From assembly GCF_006494815.1 (NCBI RefSeq), contig NZ_CP041091.1, positions 558,001 to 622,000 of the forward strand: 64,000 nt of DNA. The letters run 5' to 3'. This document shows positions 17,247 through 26,526 of the stretch, piece by piece (within the stretch, counting starts at the first letter, position 1; every line of letters starts with the position of its first letter). The notes beneath the pieces were generated by a model. That model did not search any database and was not told where the DNA came from. It saw only the letters and a program-made list of their open reading frames with translations. Made by a program: the position numbers and the translations under genes. Source of the DNA: Nocardioides sambongensis. Its GTDB lineage: Bacteria; Actinomycetota; Actinomycetes; Propionibacteriales; Nocardioidaceae.

Positions 17247-17695
17247 TGCCCGTCGAACGACCCACCCGTGCCGACTACGTCACCTGGCGGCAGGCGACCA
17301 CGCGGTGGTCCGACGACGACGTCTACGGCCACCTCAACAACGCCCGCTACTTCGACCTCATCGACACCGCGGTCAATGCGCACCTGGCCGAGGCGACCGG
17401 GACGGACATCCGCACCCTGCCCGCGATCGGCGTGGTCGCCGAGGTCTCCTGCCGGTACTTCGCCGAGGCGGGCTACCCGCACCCGATCGACCTCGGGCTG
17501 GTGGTCGACAAGGTCGGCACCTCCTCGGTGATCTACCGGGTCGGCCTGTTCCAGGGCGACCCCGAGGACGACGGCGCGCTGGCTCGGGCCGAGGGCCGCT
17601 TCGTGCACGTGTACGTCGACAACACCGACCCGGCCCGCCCGGTCACGCCGCTGCCGGACGTCGTACGGGACGCGGTGACGCCGCTGCTGCGCTGA
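17246..17695 (+). CDS. hotdog-fold acyl-CoA thioesterase
   Basis: A 149-residue single hotdog domain of the 4-hydroxybenzoyl-CoA thioesterase type. The signature WSDDDVYGHLNNARYFDL near residues 21-38 contains the aspartate and the HxNN-like turn of this family. It should hydrolyse an acyl-CoA in the cytoplasm; the substrate cannot be told. Its ATG overlaps the smc stop (TGATG), so it is translated from the smc message, although no functional link with SMC is known to me. Confidence 0.85.
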   Translation: MPVERPTRADYVTWRQATTRWSDDDVYGHLNNARYFDLIDTAVNAHLAEATGTDIRTLPAIGVVAEVSCRYFAEAGYPHPIDLGLVVDKVGTSSVIYRVGLFQGDPEDDGALARAEGRFVHVYVDNTDPARPVTPLPDVVRDAVTPLLR

Positions 17696-17705
17696 CCCCC
17701 GGGAG

Positions 17706-18764
17706 TCAGGCCGCGGCCTCGCGCTCGGCGACCCGGCGGATGCCGGCCCACTCCGCCTCGGGGAGGCCCAGCAACGGCAGGTAGTAGTCGAGGCGGGCGG
17801 GGTCCAGGCGCTGGACGTCCACCCGCTCCTTCCTGCTCGGTGAGGAGAACAGCGGGCGGTCCTCCTCCTCGAGGAACTCCTCGGCGACGCGACGGTTGGG
17901 CTCCTCCCACCGCGCCATGAAGGCGTCGAGGTCGGACCGGGGGAGGCTGAGCGTCGGGCCGGACTCCATCGCGAGCGTCCGGACCAGGGGCGCGTTGGTG
18001 ATCTGCCACGGCTCCGCGCCCTGCTCCTCGATCCGGAAGAGGTTGATCAGCCGCAGCAGCTCGACGGCCTCCGCGCACAGGCTCTCGTTGCGGTCGCTGG
18101 GCGCGACGAGCTGGTCGGCCCGGATCCCCATCCCGGCCGCGTCGACGAAGTCCTGGTAGAGCGACCCCTGGTGGAACTTCGCACGCTCGAACGGGCGCAC
18201 CACCAGCGCGTCGGCGCGGGCGCCGTCGCGCCAGCGCCGCAGCACCGCGTGGTAGTCGTACATCCGGCCCCCGTTGGCGGCGTACCACTCGGTCAACCGG
18301 GCGGTGTTGCCCATCTTCACGACCTGCTGGTAGCGGCTCAGCAGGTGGTCCTCCTGGCGGCGGACGTAGGCGACGAGCCGCAGCGACCGGGCACGGTTGT
18401 CGGCGAACCGGCGGACCTGCGCGATCCGGCGGGGGGATGAGCTGAACATCCCCTCATCGGAGATCAGCACGTTGTCGACGGCCGCCTCGCCGATCTCGGA
18501 GAGGAGCCGGCGCCGGACGCGCCGGCGGAAGGCCTCCGGGTCGGTCTCCCCGCTGCGCTTCCAGGCGCGGTACTGCGTCAGCTCGTTGTCGGGCATCATC
18601 AACATGCCGAACTGCACGTGCCGGGCCGGGCCGGGCGTCCGCGGGTAGAGCCAGCCCCGGCGGACCAGCTCCTCCCGGTTGTCCGCGAGGAAGGCCTGCA
18701 GCGAGGTCGTGCCGGTCTTCCCACTGCCGATGTGCACGGTGAGGTCGAAGGGCGCCAGCTCCAC
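17706..18764 (-). CDS. sulfotransferase-family protein
   Basis: A 352-residue protein with a 5'-phosphosulfate-binding loop at the start, HIGSGKTGTTSLQ, and a second conserved segment around YVRRQEDHLLSRYQQ that resembles the 3'-phosphate site of PAPS sulfotransferases. Such enzymes move sulfate from PAPS to sugar or lipid hydroxyls. Overall similarity to characterised members is low, so substrate is unknown. The GTG start at 18764 is chosen because TACGGT lies 6 nt upstream (leaderless); the longer frame adds only arginine-rich filler. It is the first of eight such genes in this region and converges on the smc-thioesterase unit. Confidence 0.7.
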   Translation of the reverse strand: MELAPFDLTVHIGSGKTGTTSLQAFLADNREELVRRGWLYPRTPGPARHVQFGMLMMPDNELTQYRAWKRSGETDPEAFRRRVRRRLLSEIGEAAVDNVLISDEGMFSSSPRRIAQVRRFADNRARSLRLVAYVRRQEDHLLSRYQQVVKMGNTARLTEWYAANGGRMYDYHAVLRRWRDGARADALVVRPFERAKFHQGSLYQDFVDAAGMGIRADQLVAPSDRNESLCAEAVELLRLINLFRIEEQGAEPWQITNAPLVRTLAMESGPTLSLPRSDLDAFMARWEEPNRRVAEEFLEEEDRPLFSSPSRKERVDVQRLDPARLDYYLPLLGLPEAEWAGIRRVAEREAAA

Positions 18765-18770
18765 CGGGCC

Positions 18771-18776
18771 ACCGTA
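18771..18776 (-). promoter_or_regulatory. -10 element TACGGT of the sulfotransferase gene
   Basis: On the minus strand TACGGT ends 6 nt before the GTG start at 18764, the leaderless spacing seen repeatedly in this window. Confidence 0.4.
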
Positions 18777-18877
18777 TCGTGGCGCCACCGATGCAGCCCC
18801 GTCACCGGAGCGCCGGTACCGTTCACCTCGACCGCGGGGGCCCGTTCGCGCCCGGGGGATCACTCGGAAGGAACTGC

Positions 18878-19066
18878 GTGCTGTACCTGACGCTCGCGAT
18901 GCTGGTCTGCCTGCTCGTCGCCGGAGGTGTCGTCCTCTACGTCGCCTATCCCCACCGCGGGGAGAAGGTGCCGGGCGTGCCGTGGCTGGGCGACGCCATG
19001 GGCCGGGCCGCCAGCGGTGCCCCGACCCTCGACGAGGACGAGGTCGAGCTGCTCCGTCAGCGCTGA
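18878..19066 (+). CDS. small single-span membrane protein
   Basis: A 62-residue protein: one transmembrane helix at once (LYLTLAMLVCLLVAGGVVLY), then HRGEKVPGVPWLGDAMGRA and an acidic end. Start is GTG at 18878 with a clear GGAAGG 6 nt upstream, which argues that it is real; the upstream extension lacks a ribosome site. Function unknown. It converges on, and overlaps by 10 bp, the methyltransferase gene on the other strand. Confidence 0.7.
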   Translation: MLYLTLAMLVCLLVAGGVVLYVAYPHRGEKVPGVPWLGDAMGRAASGAPTLDEDEVELLRQR

Positions 19067-19800
19067 CCGGCCGGCCGGACGACGTACATGGACTGTCCGT
19101 CCGTCTCGTTGCCGTGCTCGAATCGGTCGATCGTCAGGCCGGCCTCGGTGACCATCGTGTCGAAGAAGCTGCGTTCGAATCGCACGCAGTGCAGGGGGCC
19201 ACGCCACTCCATGGGGCCGTAGCCTTCCGGGTTCTCCGCCTCGTCGACCACACTGTCCTCGACGAACGCGGTGAAGAACGCGAACCCGTTGTCGGAGAGT
19301 AACCGCCGGATCTCGGCCAGGTAGGGACGGGCTTCGGCGCTCAGCATGTGGCTGAAGACGGAGTAGGCGTAGAACGCGTCGTAGTCGCCGGTTGCGCCGG
19401 GGATCGAGTGGTCCTGCGCACCCCGCTTGTTGTAGCGGGCGTTGGCGATGTCGACGAAGCTGAAGGTGAAGCCCGGTGCGGTGAGGTTCTCCTCGGCCCA
19501 GTCGATCAGTCGCTTCTGGACGTCGACCCCGTGGTACAGCCCGATGCGTCCCCAACGCTCGCGTACGCCGACGGCGAGACGACCCGCCCCGCAGCCCCAG
19601 TCCAGCAGACGAGAGTCCTTCTGCAGCCCGAACTCATTGAGGCGGCGGACATCCTCGGTCGCCGACCGCACGAACGCCTCGTCGTCCTTGAAGTGGCGAC
19701 CACCCATGCGCAGCTCTCCCGGAGGAAGGGGGATCGGCTGCCGGGAAGGAACGCTGTTGCCAAATCGGTTCCGCAGGCTGGCGGCGATCCGTGTGAGCAT
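19057..19800 (-). CDS. class I SAM-dependent methyltransferase
   Basis: A 247-residue methyltransferase. Motif I is LLDWGCGAGRLAVG near residue 65, followed by YHGVDVQKRLIDWA (motif II, binding the SAM ribose) and a motif IV-like YDAFYAYSVFSHM. It resembles sugar- or small-molecule methylases. Start ATG at 19800 has GGGAGGA 9 nt upstream. Placed at the edge of the glycan cluster, it plausibly methylates a sugar; this is inference from context only. Confidence 0.78.
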   Translation of the reverse strand: MLTRIAASLRNRFGNSVPSRQPIPLPPGELRMGGRHFKDDEAFVRSATEDVRRLNEFGLQKDSRLLDWGCGAGRLAVGVRERWGRIGLYHGVDVQKRLIDWAEENLTAPGFTFSFVDIANARYNKRGAQDHSIPGATGDYDAFYAYSVFSHMLSAEARPYLAEIRRLLSDNGFAFFTAFVEDSVVDEAENPEGYGPMEWRGPLHCVRFERSFFDTMVTEAGLTIDRFEHGNETDGQSMYVVRPAGQR

Positions 19801-19914
19801 CCGAGAAGGTCCTCCCTGGGTGGCGGTCACGGGCACTCTAGACGATGGTTCTCCCAGCGTTGCGGGCCGACTCGGGCATCGGAGGCATCCCGAGGCTGCG
19901 TGGACGGACGGTGC

Positions 19915-21942
19915 TCAGAGCGAGTCGAGCAGCTCGAGCAGCCTGAAGGCTCGGTGGTCGAGTGTGTGCTCTCTCAGGACCAGGTCGCGACCGGACGCCG
20001 CGAGCTCACGACGTCGGGTGGGCTCGGCGACCAGTCGGTGGACCTGGCCACGCAGCTCGTCGGGGTTCTGGTACGTCGGGACCAGATCGTCGAAGAGCAG
20101 GGACAACCCGGGGACGTTGTCAGAGAGCACCACGCCCCCGGACGCGAGCACGTCGAAGAGCCGGTTGGCGACGAATCCGTTGGTCCGCATGGAGCCGTGG
20201 TGATCGGCGACGACGAGCGCCGCCGAGCGGTACGCGGCCGGGAGGTCGCGATTGGCGATGTACTCGTCGCGGACGAAGCGTGCCTCGGGGAAGTCCTCCC
20301 AGTTCTTGCCGTAGAGGTCGAAGTCGCACCCGGTGCGCAGCAGCCAGCGGGGCGCCCGTCGGTGTGGCCATCGGGCGTTGCCAACGTAGAGCACCGCTCC
20401 ATCGTAGGCAGCGGAGGTGGGACCGATGCGGAACGTGTCGGCATCCGTGGCCTGCGGCAGGTAATAGACCTCGCGGCGGAGCTGCTGGGAGAGCTGCTCG
20501 GCATGCTGTGCGCTCGCCGAGGCCACCAGGTCGTACTCGTCGCACTCGCCGGGTTCGATGCGGTCCGGGTGGCTGATCACCCAGAGCACGTTCCACTGTC
20601 CGGTGGCAGCCGGACGGCGACGCAGGCCACGCAGATGGACGACGACGTCACACGCGGCGGCGGCTTGACGCTCCCAGTCGTCGACGGTCAGCTCGACTGC
20701 CTCGTGGCCACAGCGCCGCAACGCCCGCCCCAGGCCGCGGGCGAGATGAGTGTCCCCCCAGAACCGGGCGGTGGGCCAGTCCGGCGCGCAGGTGCTGACG
20801 CCGATCCGGAGGGTGTCGGGCCGCGGTCGCGCGGCATCACGCAGGACGCGCAGCAGCCCCGGGCCGGGCTGCCGCAACCGCGGCTCGACGGTGACGTTCC
20901 CGCTGCCCCAGGCGGCCTCGAGGCGGGCCGCCGTGCGGTCGTCGCCGGCGAGTACTACGTGCGCGGCATCGAGAGCGCCGCTACTGGTCCAACCGGCCAC
21001 GTCGTCGACCACGGCCGCCACCGAGAGTCCCTGCCCCGCCAGCCACTGCACGTCCTTAGGCGGACCCAGCGCGATGGCCAGGTCAGCCGAAGGTGGTCTT
21101 CCTGTCGTCGTGCTCCACCCTGCGGCCTGCGCCTGCTCGGTGAGTGCGGCGCTCACGGGTTCCCCCTGAGCCGGCGAGCCGGTGACGAGCTTGAGCATGA
21201 GCGAACCGGGCGCGCGGAAGAACGTCTGCGTGTCGTCGCTGACCTCCTCGCGCAGGCGTCGCAGGAGGCTCGGGCCCCAGATCCGGTTGAAGGATCGGAG
21301 GTCGGCGTTGCGTTGGGTGCGCCCATCTCGGCGGGAGACCTCACGGAAGCCGTCGCCATGGAGCCGCACCAGCGGTCGGTCGATGACGGCGAGTCGGCCG
21401 TACGCTCCCAGGCGCAGGCAGTGATCCCACTCGGTCGCCGCCGGGGCCAGATCGCCGGGAAGCGTGGCGAGGAGGTCGGATCGTCGTATCGCCAGGCACC
21501 CCGTGATCACCGGCGCCTCGCCCGATCGCGCAGGGGCGGGGACCGGTCGCGCTCCGCCGTTGCTCGGCTCGAAGTAGGCGGCTCCCGCGGCCGGACCGGT
21601 GGCGACCACACCGTCGGTGAATCCCTCCACGAGCTGGTCGAGCCACCGCGGTTCCAGCACCTCGAGGTCGTCGTGCGCGAGCACGATGAACTCACCTGTC
21701 GACGCCCGGATGGCCTGGCAGGTGGCCGGGCCGAGGCGAACGCGCTGGTCATTGACGATCAGCTGGAGTGCCCCCGGCCACGAGGTCAGATCGGGCACGA
21801 CGGCAGGCGCCACCCCGTTCGCGACCACGACGAGCTCGTGCCGCTCGCCGTCGATGGTTCGGTCCAGGGTGTCCACCAAGCGCTCGGAGAATCCACGCTC
21901 GAGGACTGCGACGATCGTGACCAACGGAGTCCGCGCGGTCAT
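19915..21942 (-). CDS. two-domain glycosyltransferase (GT2 + CgeB-like)
   Basis: A 675-residue protein joining two transferase folds. Residues 8-230 look like GT2: a VTIVAVLERG start, VLAHDDLEVLEPRW giving a DxD-like DDLE, and ITGCLAIRR. After a linker, roughly 350-675 resemble the CgeB/YkvP-type GT-B family: GVSTCAPDW, LWVISHPDR, LYVGNARWPHRRAP and RLFDVLASGGVVLSDNVPG. The fusion suggests two sugars added in succession to one acceptor. The ATG at 21942 overlaps the previous stop (ATGA); another at 21951 is possible. It is the last gene of a coupled set with the sulfotransferase and GT-D genes upstream. Confidence 0.8.
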   Translation of the reverse strand: MTARTPLVTIVAVLERGFSERLVDTLDRTIDGERHELVVVANGVAPAVVPDLTSWPGALQLIVNDQRVRLGPATCQAIRASTGEFIVLAHDDLEVLEPRWLDQLVEGFTDGVVATGPAAGAAYFEPSNGGARPVPAPARSGEAPVITGCLAIRRSDLLATLPGDLAPAATEWDHCLRLGAYGRLAVIDRPLVRLHGDGFREVSRRDGRTQRNADLRSFNRIWGPSLLRRLREEVSDDTQTFFRAPGSLMLKLVTGSPAQGEPVSAALTEQAQAAGWSTTTGRPPSADLAIALGPPKDVQWLAGQGLSVAAVVDDVAGWTSSGALDAAHVVLAGDDRTAARLEAAWGSGNVTVEPRLRQPGPGLLRVLRDAARPRPDTLRIGVSTCAPDWPTARFWGDTHLARGLGRALRRCGHEAVELTVDDWERQAAAACDVVVHLRGLRRRPAATGQWNVLWVISHPDRIEPGECDEYDLVASASAQHAEQLSQQLRREVYYLPQATDADTFRIGPTSAAYDGAVLYVGNARWPHRRAPRWLLRTGCDFDLYGKNWEDFPEARFVRDEYIANRDLPAAYRSAALVVADHHGSMRTNGFVANRLFDVLASGGVVLSDNVPGLSLLFDDLVPTYQNPDELRGQVHRLVAEPTRRRELAASGRDLVLREHTLDHRAFRLLELLDSL

Positions 21943-23294
21943 CGGCGCCATCGCCAGCGTCTGACCGGCCGGTTGACGACCTCTTCCAGCGCCGCGACGC
22001 GGTCCCTCAGCGTCTCGACCTCCTCGTCAAGGGCTCCGCGCGAAGCAGCGCTCGACTCCGGGGTCTTGTCCAGCACCAAGCCGATCCAGCCGGGCGAGAT
22101 CCTCGCGGAGCGTCGGACGCGCCAGCCGGTCCTTTCTGCCGCCTCCTCGACATCGACCCGAGTCGGTCCACCGGTCGGCGCCGGCACCACGTGGCTGAGC
22201 GCCTCCGCCGGCTCAGGGAGGTCGAGCACGAGCTCTGCGTACGGTGCCGTGTGGGCGTGCGCGGTCCGGAGCAGGAGCTCGACGTCGGAGGAGGGGAGAC
22301 CATCGGTCATCGCCGTGACGATCAGCCCGTCGGGGGAGGCGGTAGCTGTGCCCAACGCACGGCCGAGGTGGCTCGGGTCGGTGGCGACGATGCGCTGCAC
22401 CTCGATGCCGGGCGGTCCCGGGATCGCGGTCTGGTCGACATCGGAGACGTCGACCTCCACGACGTGGGCGTGATCGGTCGGCGAGAACTCCGCCAGTCGC
22501 CACAGCTTGCGCCGCCGCCGGACGTGCTGTGGTCCGGCATGCGTCGGTAGGGGCCAGGGGTGTGGTGGGGCAGCAGGGAGCGTGGCGAGGTCGACCTCCG
22601 AGAGGCGGCCCGGAGGGCTCGCCGCCTCGACCAGACGCGTGAAGGCGGGCGTGGGATCGCGAAGCGCTGACCGCTGCTTGACCAGGCCGGGGTCGTAGAC
22701 GCTCTCGCCGGAGGTGTTCCACCGCAGCTCCAGTGCTTCCGCGACGGCTCGCACCTGCCCCAGCACGGTGTCGGCATCCGCTCCGAACTCGACAACGGCC
22801 ATCGGCGCGTCGATGGCGAGGGCGGCGAGGCGGTTCAGGTGTGCCTCGACGAGGGCCTCCGCCGCCAGCTGGGTGAGGCCGTCGTGCTGGACCAGCGACC
22901 TGATGACGTCGGCCGGTTGCCGGACGACGGCCACCAGGCGCACGCGTTCCACCCCGAGTGCTCGCCATGCCGGAAGCAGAAAGGTGAGGTTAGGGTCCTT
23001 CACCAACCAGGGCTGGTCGATGTCCTGGTGTAGTCGCAGCTGCTCGGCCAGGGACGAGAGGTCGAGCCGGTCCGGCTCGAACGCGCTCGGTGGGCAGGTC
23101 ACATCGCGATCCATCTGCGCGAGCAGGTCGCGGTGAGCCTGGCTGATGCCGTAGGTCTCGAAGGCGCCCATCGGTTGCGTCTCCGAGGGCGGCAGCAACT
23201 CCGCCGTGCGCGCCCCTCCGGCGCGGACGAGCAGGCCGGCCACCGCAGCGGCTCCCGAGCGGGGAGAGCCCAGGACCAGGATGGGGGGCGTCAT
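21939..23294 (-). CDS. sulfotransferase-family protein with C-terminal coiled coil
   Basis: A 451-residue protein. The N-terminus has the phosphosulfate loop LVLGSPRSGAAAVAGLL, then VKDPNLTFLLPAW and VVRQPADVIRSL, which match the second PAPS-binding region of sulfotransferases. After about residue 240 comes a separate domain with a SHLGRAL...SPDGLIVTAMTDG run like the C-half of a methyltransferase fold, then a short coiled coil (EEVETLRDRVAALEEVV) and a very basic tail RRWRWRR. Both ends overlap neighbours by 4 nt (ATGA), so it is tightly coupled with the GT genes on either side. The second domain assignment is weak. Confidence 0.72.
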   Translation of the reverse strand: MTPPILVLGSPRSGAAAVAGLLVRAGGARTAELLPPSETQPMGAFETYGISQAHRDLLAQMDRDVTCPPSAFEPDRLDLSSLAEQLRLHQDIDQPWLVKDPNLTFLLPAWRALGVERVRLVAVVRQPADVIRSLVQHDGLTQLAAEALVEAHLNRLAALAIDAPMAVVEFGADADTVLGQVRAVAEALELRWNTSGESVYDPGLVKQRSALRDPTPAFTRLVEAASPPGRLSEVDLATLPAAPPHPWPLPTHAGPQHVRRRRKLWRLAEFSPTDHAHVVEVDVSDVDQTAIPGPPGIEVQRIVATDPSHLGRALGTATASPDGLIVTAMTDGLPSSDVELLLRTAHAHTAPYAELVLDLPEPAEALSHVVPAPTGGPTRVDVEEAAERTGWRVRRSARISPGWIGLVLDKTPESSAASRGALDEEVETLRDRVAALEEVVNRPVRRWRWRR

Positions 23295-24262
23295 GGGCGC
23301 GCTCGCTCGGGCTTCCAACGGGGAGTCAGTCTTCGTGCGGTCGGGGGCGTGCCGGGACCGAGGCGCAGCTCGTCGGGCACGGAGTTGCCGCCGGGCACAC
23401 CGAAACGGGAGGCCAGCACGAGCGGGCGTGACGGCTTGCCGACCCACGCGTCCGTCACAGATCCGATGTCGAGCGCGACGCATCCCCGGTCCTTGAGCCA
23501 GTGGCAGTACGCCTTGCCGGGGATGCCGGCTCCGACCAGGGCCAGCGTGCCGGGCTCGAGGTCGAGCTCGCGCTGGATCACCCGGTAGCGATCAGGCACG
23601 TGCGCTGCCGACATCGGGACCTCCACGTACTTGTCGGGAACGGGTATCACCGACACCCTCACACCGAAGCGCTCACGGACCACAGCCCCCAACTCGGGTT
23701 TGGAGGTCAGCAGGGCGACGGCGGGTGCGGCATCCAGGATCTCGTCGAGTGCGCCGGAGGCCAGCAGCTCCCAATGGATCCACGCGCTGCAGAACTGCTG
23801 GTGCGGCGCCCACTCCCGCTCACGCATCCGTGCGTTGACCATCGCGAGCCGCCGGCCCCCGATGTCACTCAGGACCTGACGTTCGTTGCTGCGCAAAGGA
23901 AACTCGTTGCGCACGTACGCCGCGGTCTCCGCGCTGGGCCGATCGAGCAATTCGATCGGCATCGTCGCGTTGACGACGTCGTCGCGCAGACCGATCAGGT
24001 CGGCGTTTCGCAGGGCCTCACGAAGATCCAGCTGCACTTCTTTCACTGCCGCGAGCGTCACCCGTTCGGCCCCCCAGTGACTACTCAAGTAGTCGAGGTC
24101 CTGGAGCCATGCGGAGTCGTCGATCGAGAGTGTGACCGCTTCGCCGTCGCCGACCCGGATCATGCTGAACGGCTCGCGCGCCGCGACAGCTGCCTTGATG
24201 CGTTCGATCGCATCCGCGTGATCGAACAGCGGGAACGGCACCTCTCCGCCGTAATGTGGCAT
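23291..24262 (-). CDS. GT-D fold glycosyltransferase
   Basis: A 323-residue protein with the hallmark FSMIRVGDGEAV near residue 35, the RxGDGE motif of GT-D fold glycosyltransferases (GT101/DUF1792 type), and the matching C-terminal GTLALVGAGIPGKAYCHWL...VALDIG. These enzymes extend glycans on surface proteins or polysaccharides. The ATG at 24262 overlaps the stop of the preceding sulfotransferase (TGATG), and its stop overlaps the following start. The family call rests on these two motifs; the sugar transferred is unknown. Confidence 0.75.
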   Translation of the reverse strand: MPHYGGEVPFPLFDHADAIERIKAAVAAREPFSMIRVGDGEAVTLSIDDSAWLQDLDYLSSHWGAERVTLAAVKEVQLDLREALRNADLIGLRDDVVNATMPIELLDRPSAETAAYVRNEFPLRSNERQVLSDIGGRRLAMVNARMREREWAPHQQFCSAWIHWELLASGALDEILDAAPAVALLTSKPELGAVVRERFGVRVSVIPVPDKYVEVPMSAAHVPDRYRVIQRELDLEPGTLALVGAGIPGKAYCHWLKDRGCVALDIGSVTDAWVGKPSRPLVLASRFGVPGGNSVPDELRLGPGTPPTARRLTPRWKPERARP

Positions 24263-25148
24263 CAGCCGGCCTGGTCCGGTGCCGCCGGTAGACCCTCGAC
24301 TCCTTCGTCGCGCAGCTCGATCCACAGGTCGCGGTACGTAGCATCGATCCGGGCCTGACGCCGGGCCCGGATCGATTCACGCCATCCGCCCGACTTGACC
24401 ACGTCGGGGCTGAAGGTCGCCATCGCTGCTTCCATCTCCTCGACCGGGACTCCGACATGGTCAGCGAGCGCGGCCGCCCAGTGGGACTGCTCACCTTGGG
24501 TGGCGAGGTCCTCCAGTCGAACGGAGAGGAAGGGCGAGGCGCACAGTCGGCGGGCTTTGTCGGCCAGGCGGACGCGATGGGCCCACCAGTGGAGTCCGGC
24601 GATCGGGTCGTCGGGCCCCACCCCATTCGGGTCAGCGACATGGCGACGTCACGTCCGTCCCGCACGACGTTGATCATCACGGCGCGGTGGTCGAGCAGGC
24701 GGCTGAGATCGTCGGCGCGCGCCATGTTGCCCGGCGTCATCTCGACGAAGCGACCAGGGCCGAACATGGCGCCCACGAGCTCCGTCCACAACACGGCGGC
24801 GACCGATCTCGGGCCTTGGTCGTGCGGGAGCGGACCGTCCAGGATCTGGACCAGGCGGTCGCGCTCGATGTAGTTGCTCACGCCACGGATGCCACCCAGA
24901 CCACTGCGGTGCACGTACCAGCGTCCGAGCATCTTCTCCCGGAAGCGTTGGAGCGTGGTGTCGCCGCTGGCGAGGTCGAGCAGTCCGTCCCGGTCGATGT
25001 GGAAACGCAGCTCGGTCGGCGACTGTGTCAGTGCCTGGGTCTTCGCCAACGCGGCGGCCGTGACCGTGGTCCCTGACCTTCCCGTGCCCCCGACGAAGAT
25101 CCACGGGGCTTCCGGCCGACCCTGCGAGGTCCGAGGCTGCTGGGTCAT
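24262..25148 (-). pseudogene. sulfotransferase-family gene, frameshifted as read
   Basis: The first part (from the ATG at 25148) encodes IFVGGTGRSGTTVTA, the phosphosulfate loop, and NVVRDGRDVAMSLTRMGWGP, the second PAPS site. The frame is then lost: the continuation DDPIAGLHWWAHRVRLADKARR is in another frame, ending at 24262. The break lies in GGGGTGGGGCCC at about 24610-24624 and one extra base there restores a 295-residue protein. Overlaps at both ends with neighbours are intact, so I favour a sequencing indel. Function would be sulfate transfer to a glycan or lipid in this cluster. Confidence 0.75.
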
Positions 25149-25155
25149 GGCCGGA

Positions 25156-26445
25156 TCATAGGAGGACGACATTCGCGGCCTCCACCCCGCGCCGTCGGTA
25201 CACGCCGCGCGTGTCGAACACGACGGGGACCTGGGCGGCCAGGGCCGTGTAGTCGAGCCCGTCATGGTCGGTCAGCACCACGGCCAGGTCCCAGGTCGAC
25301 GGAGTGACCTCGGTGACCACCTCGTGGCCATGGCGCGCGAGCGTGTCGGGGTCGACCAGAGGGTCGAGGAGCCCGAGGCGCCCGCCCAGTCTCCCCAGGC
25401 GGTGCATGACATCGACGCTGGGGGACTCGCGGTCGTCGGAGATGTTGCGTTTGTAGGCCATGCCGACCAGCAGGATGGACGTGCCGTTCACCGCTAGACC
25501 GCGTTCGTTCAGGACATCCCGGATCCGTTCGACCACCCAGTCCGGCATGTGCACGTTGATGTCCTCGGCCACGTCGATGAAGCGAGTGGTCACCTGCTTC
25601 TCGCGGGCCCGCCAGGCCAGGTACTGAGGGTCGAGGGGAATGCAATGTCCGCCGACGCCCGGGCCTGGATAGAAGGCCTGGAACCCGAACGGCTTGGTCG
25701 CGGCCGCGTCGACCACCTCCCAGACGTCGACGTCGAAGGCGTGCGAGATCTGTGCCAGCTCGTTGGCGAGCGCGATGTTGACCGCACGGTAGGTGTTCTC
25801 GAGGAGCTTCGTCAGCTCGGCCGCGCGGGCGGTCGAGACCTGGTGGACCGAGACGACGAGCCTGCCGTACGCCGCCGCCGCCACCTCGCCGGACAGGGGC
25901 GTGACCCCGCCGACGACCTTCGCGATGTCGGCTGTCCGCAGGGTGTTGCCCGGGTCGACCCGCTCGGGCGAGAAGCAGACGAACACGTCGCGGTCCAGCA
26001 CCAGACCGGCTGCCTCGAGGGCAGGCACGATGATCTCCTCGGTGGTGCCGGGATAGGTGGTGGACTCCAGCGAGATCAGCTGGCCGGGCCGGGCGACCTC
26101 GGCGAGGGTCTTTGCGGCGGACTCGATGAAGGAGGTATCGGGCTGGCGGTTGCGTCCCAGTGGACTCGGCACAGCGATGAAGATCGCGTCGGCCTTGCTC
26201 AGCTCGGACGCGTCGGTGGTGAACCTGACCCCGCGGGAGACCGCGGTTGCCAACTCGGCGTCACTGACGTCGCCGACGTGCGAGTGGCCGCCCTCCAGGG
26301 CTCGTACGCGCGCGTCAGAGATGTCGAAGCCGATGACGTCGAGCCCGGCGTCCGCCGCGGCGACCGCCAGCGGGAGACCGACGTACCCGAGTCCGATCAC
26401 CCCCGCGGTCCAGGCCTCGTCGCGGAAACGGGCAACCGGATCCAT
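25156..26445 (-). CDS. UDP-N-acetylglucosamine 6-dehydrogenase-type nucleotide sugar dehydrogenase
   Basis: A 429-residue UDP-glucose/GDP-mannose dehydrogenase family enzyme, NAD-dependent. Seen: Rossmann GLGYVGLPLA near residue 17, AVPSPLGRNRQPDTSF, LESTTYPGTTEE, CFSPERVDPGN, and the catalytic cysteine in GPGVGGHCIPLDPQ. PSPL...PD and ESTTYPGTTEE are typical of the WbpA group, which oxidises UDP-GlcNAc to its uronic acid; UDP-ManNAc is an alternative. It would supply an acidic amino sugar to the glycan made by this cluster. It lies 7 bp upstream of the sulfotransferase gene on the same strand. Confidence 0.88.
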   Translation of the reverse strand: MDPVARFRDEAWTAGVIGLGYVGLPLAVAAADAGLDVIGFDISDARVRALEGGHSHVGDVSDAELATAVSRGVRFTTDASELSKADAIFIAVPSPLGRNRQPDTSFIESAAKTLAEVARPGQLISLESTTYPGTTEEIIVPALEAAGLVLDRDVFVCFSPERVDPGNTLRTADIAKVVGGVTPLSGEVAAAAYGRLVVSVHQVSTARAAELTKLLENTYRAVNIALANELAQISHAFDVDVWEVVDAAATKPFGFQAFYPGPGVGGHCIPLDPQYLAWRAREKQVTTRFIDVAEDINVHMPDWVVERIRDVLNERGLAVNGTSILLVGMAYKRNISDDRESPSVDVMHRLGRLGGRLGLLDPLVDPDTLARHGHEVVTEVTPSTWDLAVVLTDHDGLDYTALAAQVPVVFDTRGVYRRRGVEAANVVLL

Positions 26446-26526
26446 CAGCGCACCACTCCAGGCATGGCCGCAGTTCTACCACCTACTGCGCCCCCACCCA
26501 CCGGTCGAGTCACCCGGATGCTGGGG

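Noticed and set aside
19348..22473. A 1041-codon plus-strand open frame
   Set aside because: It is antisense to the methyltransferase, GT2/CgeB-like and sulfotransferase genes, all of which have recognisable motifs and coupled starts.
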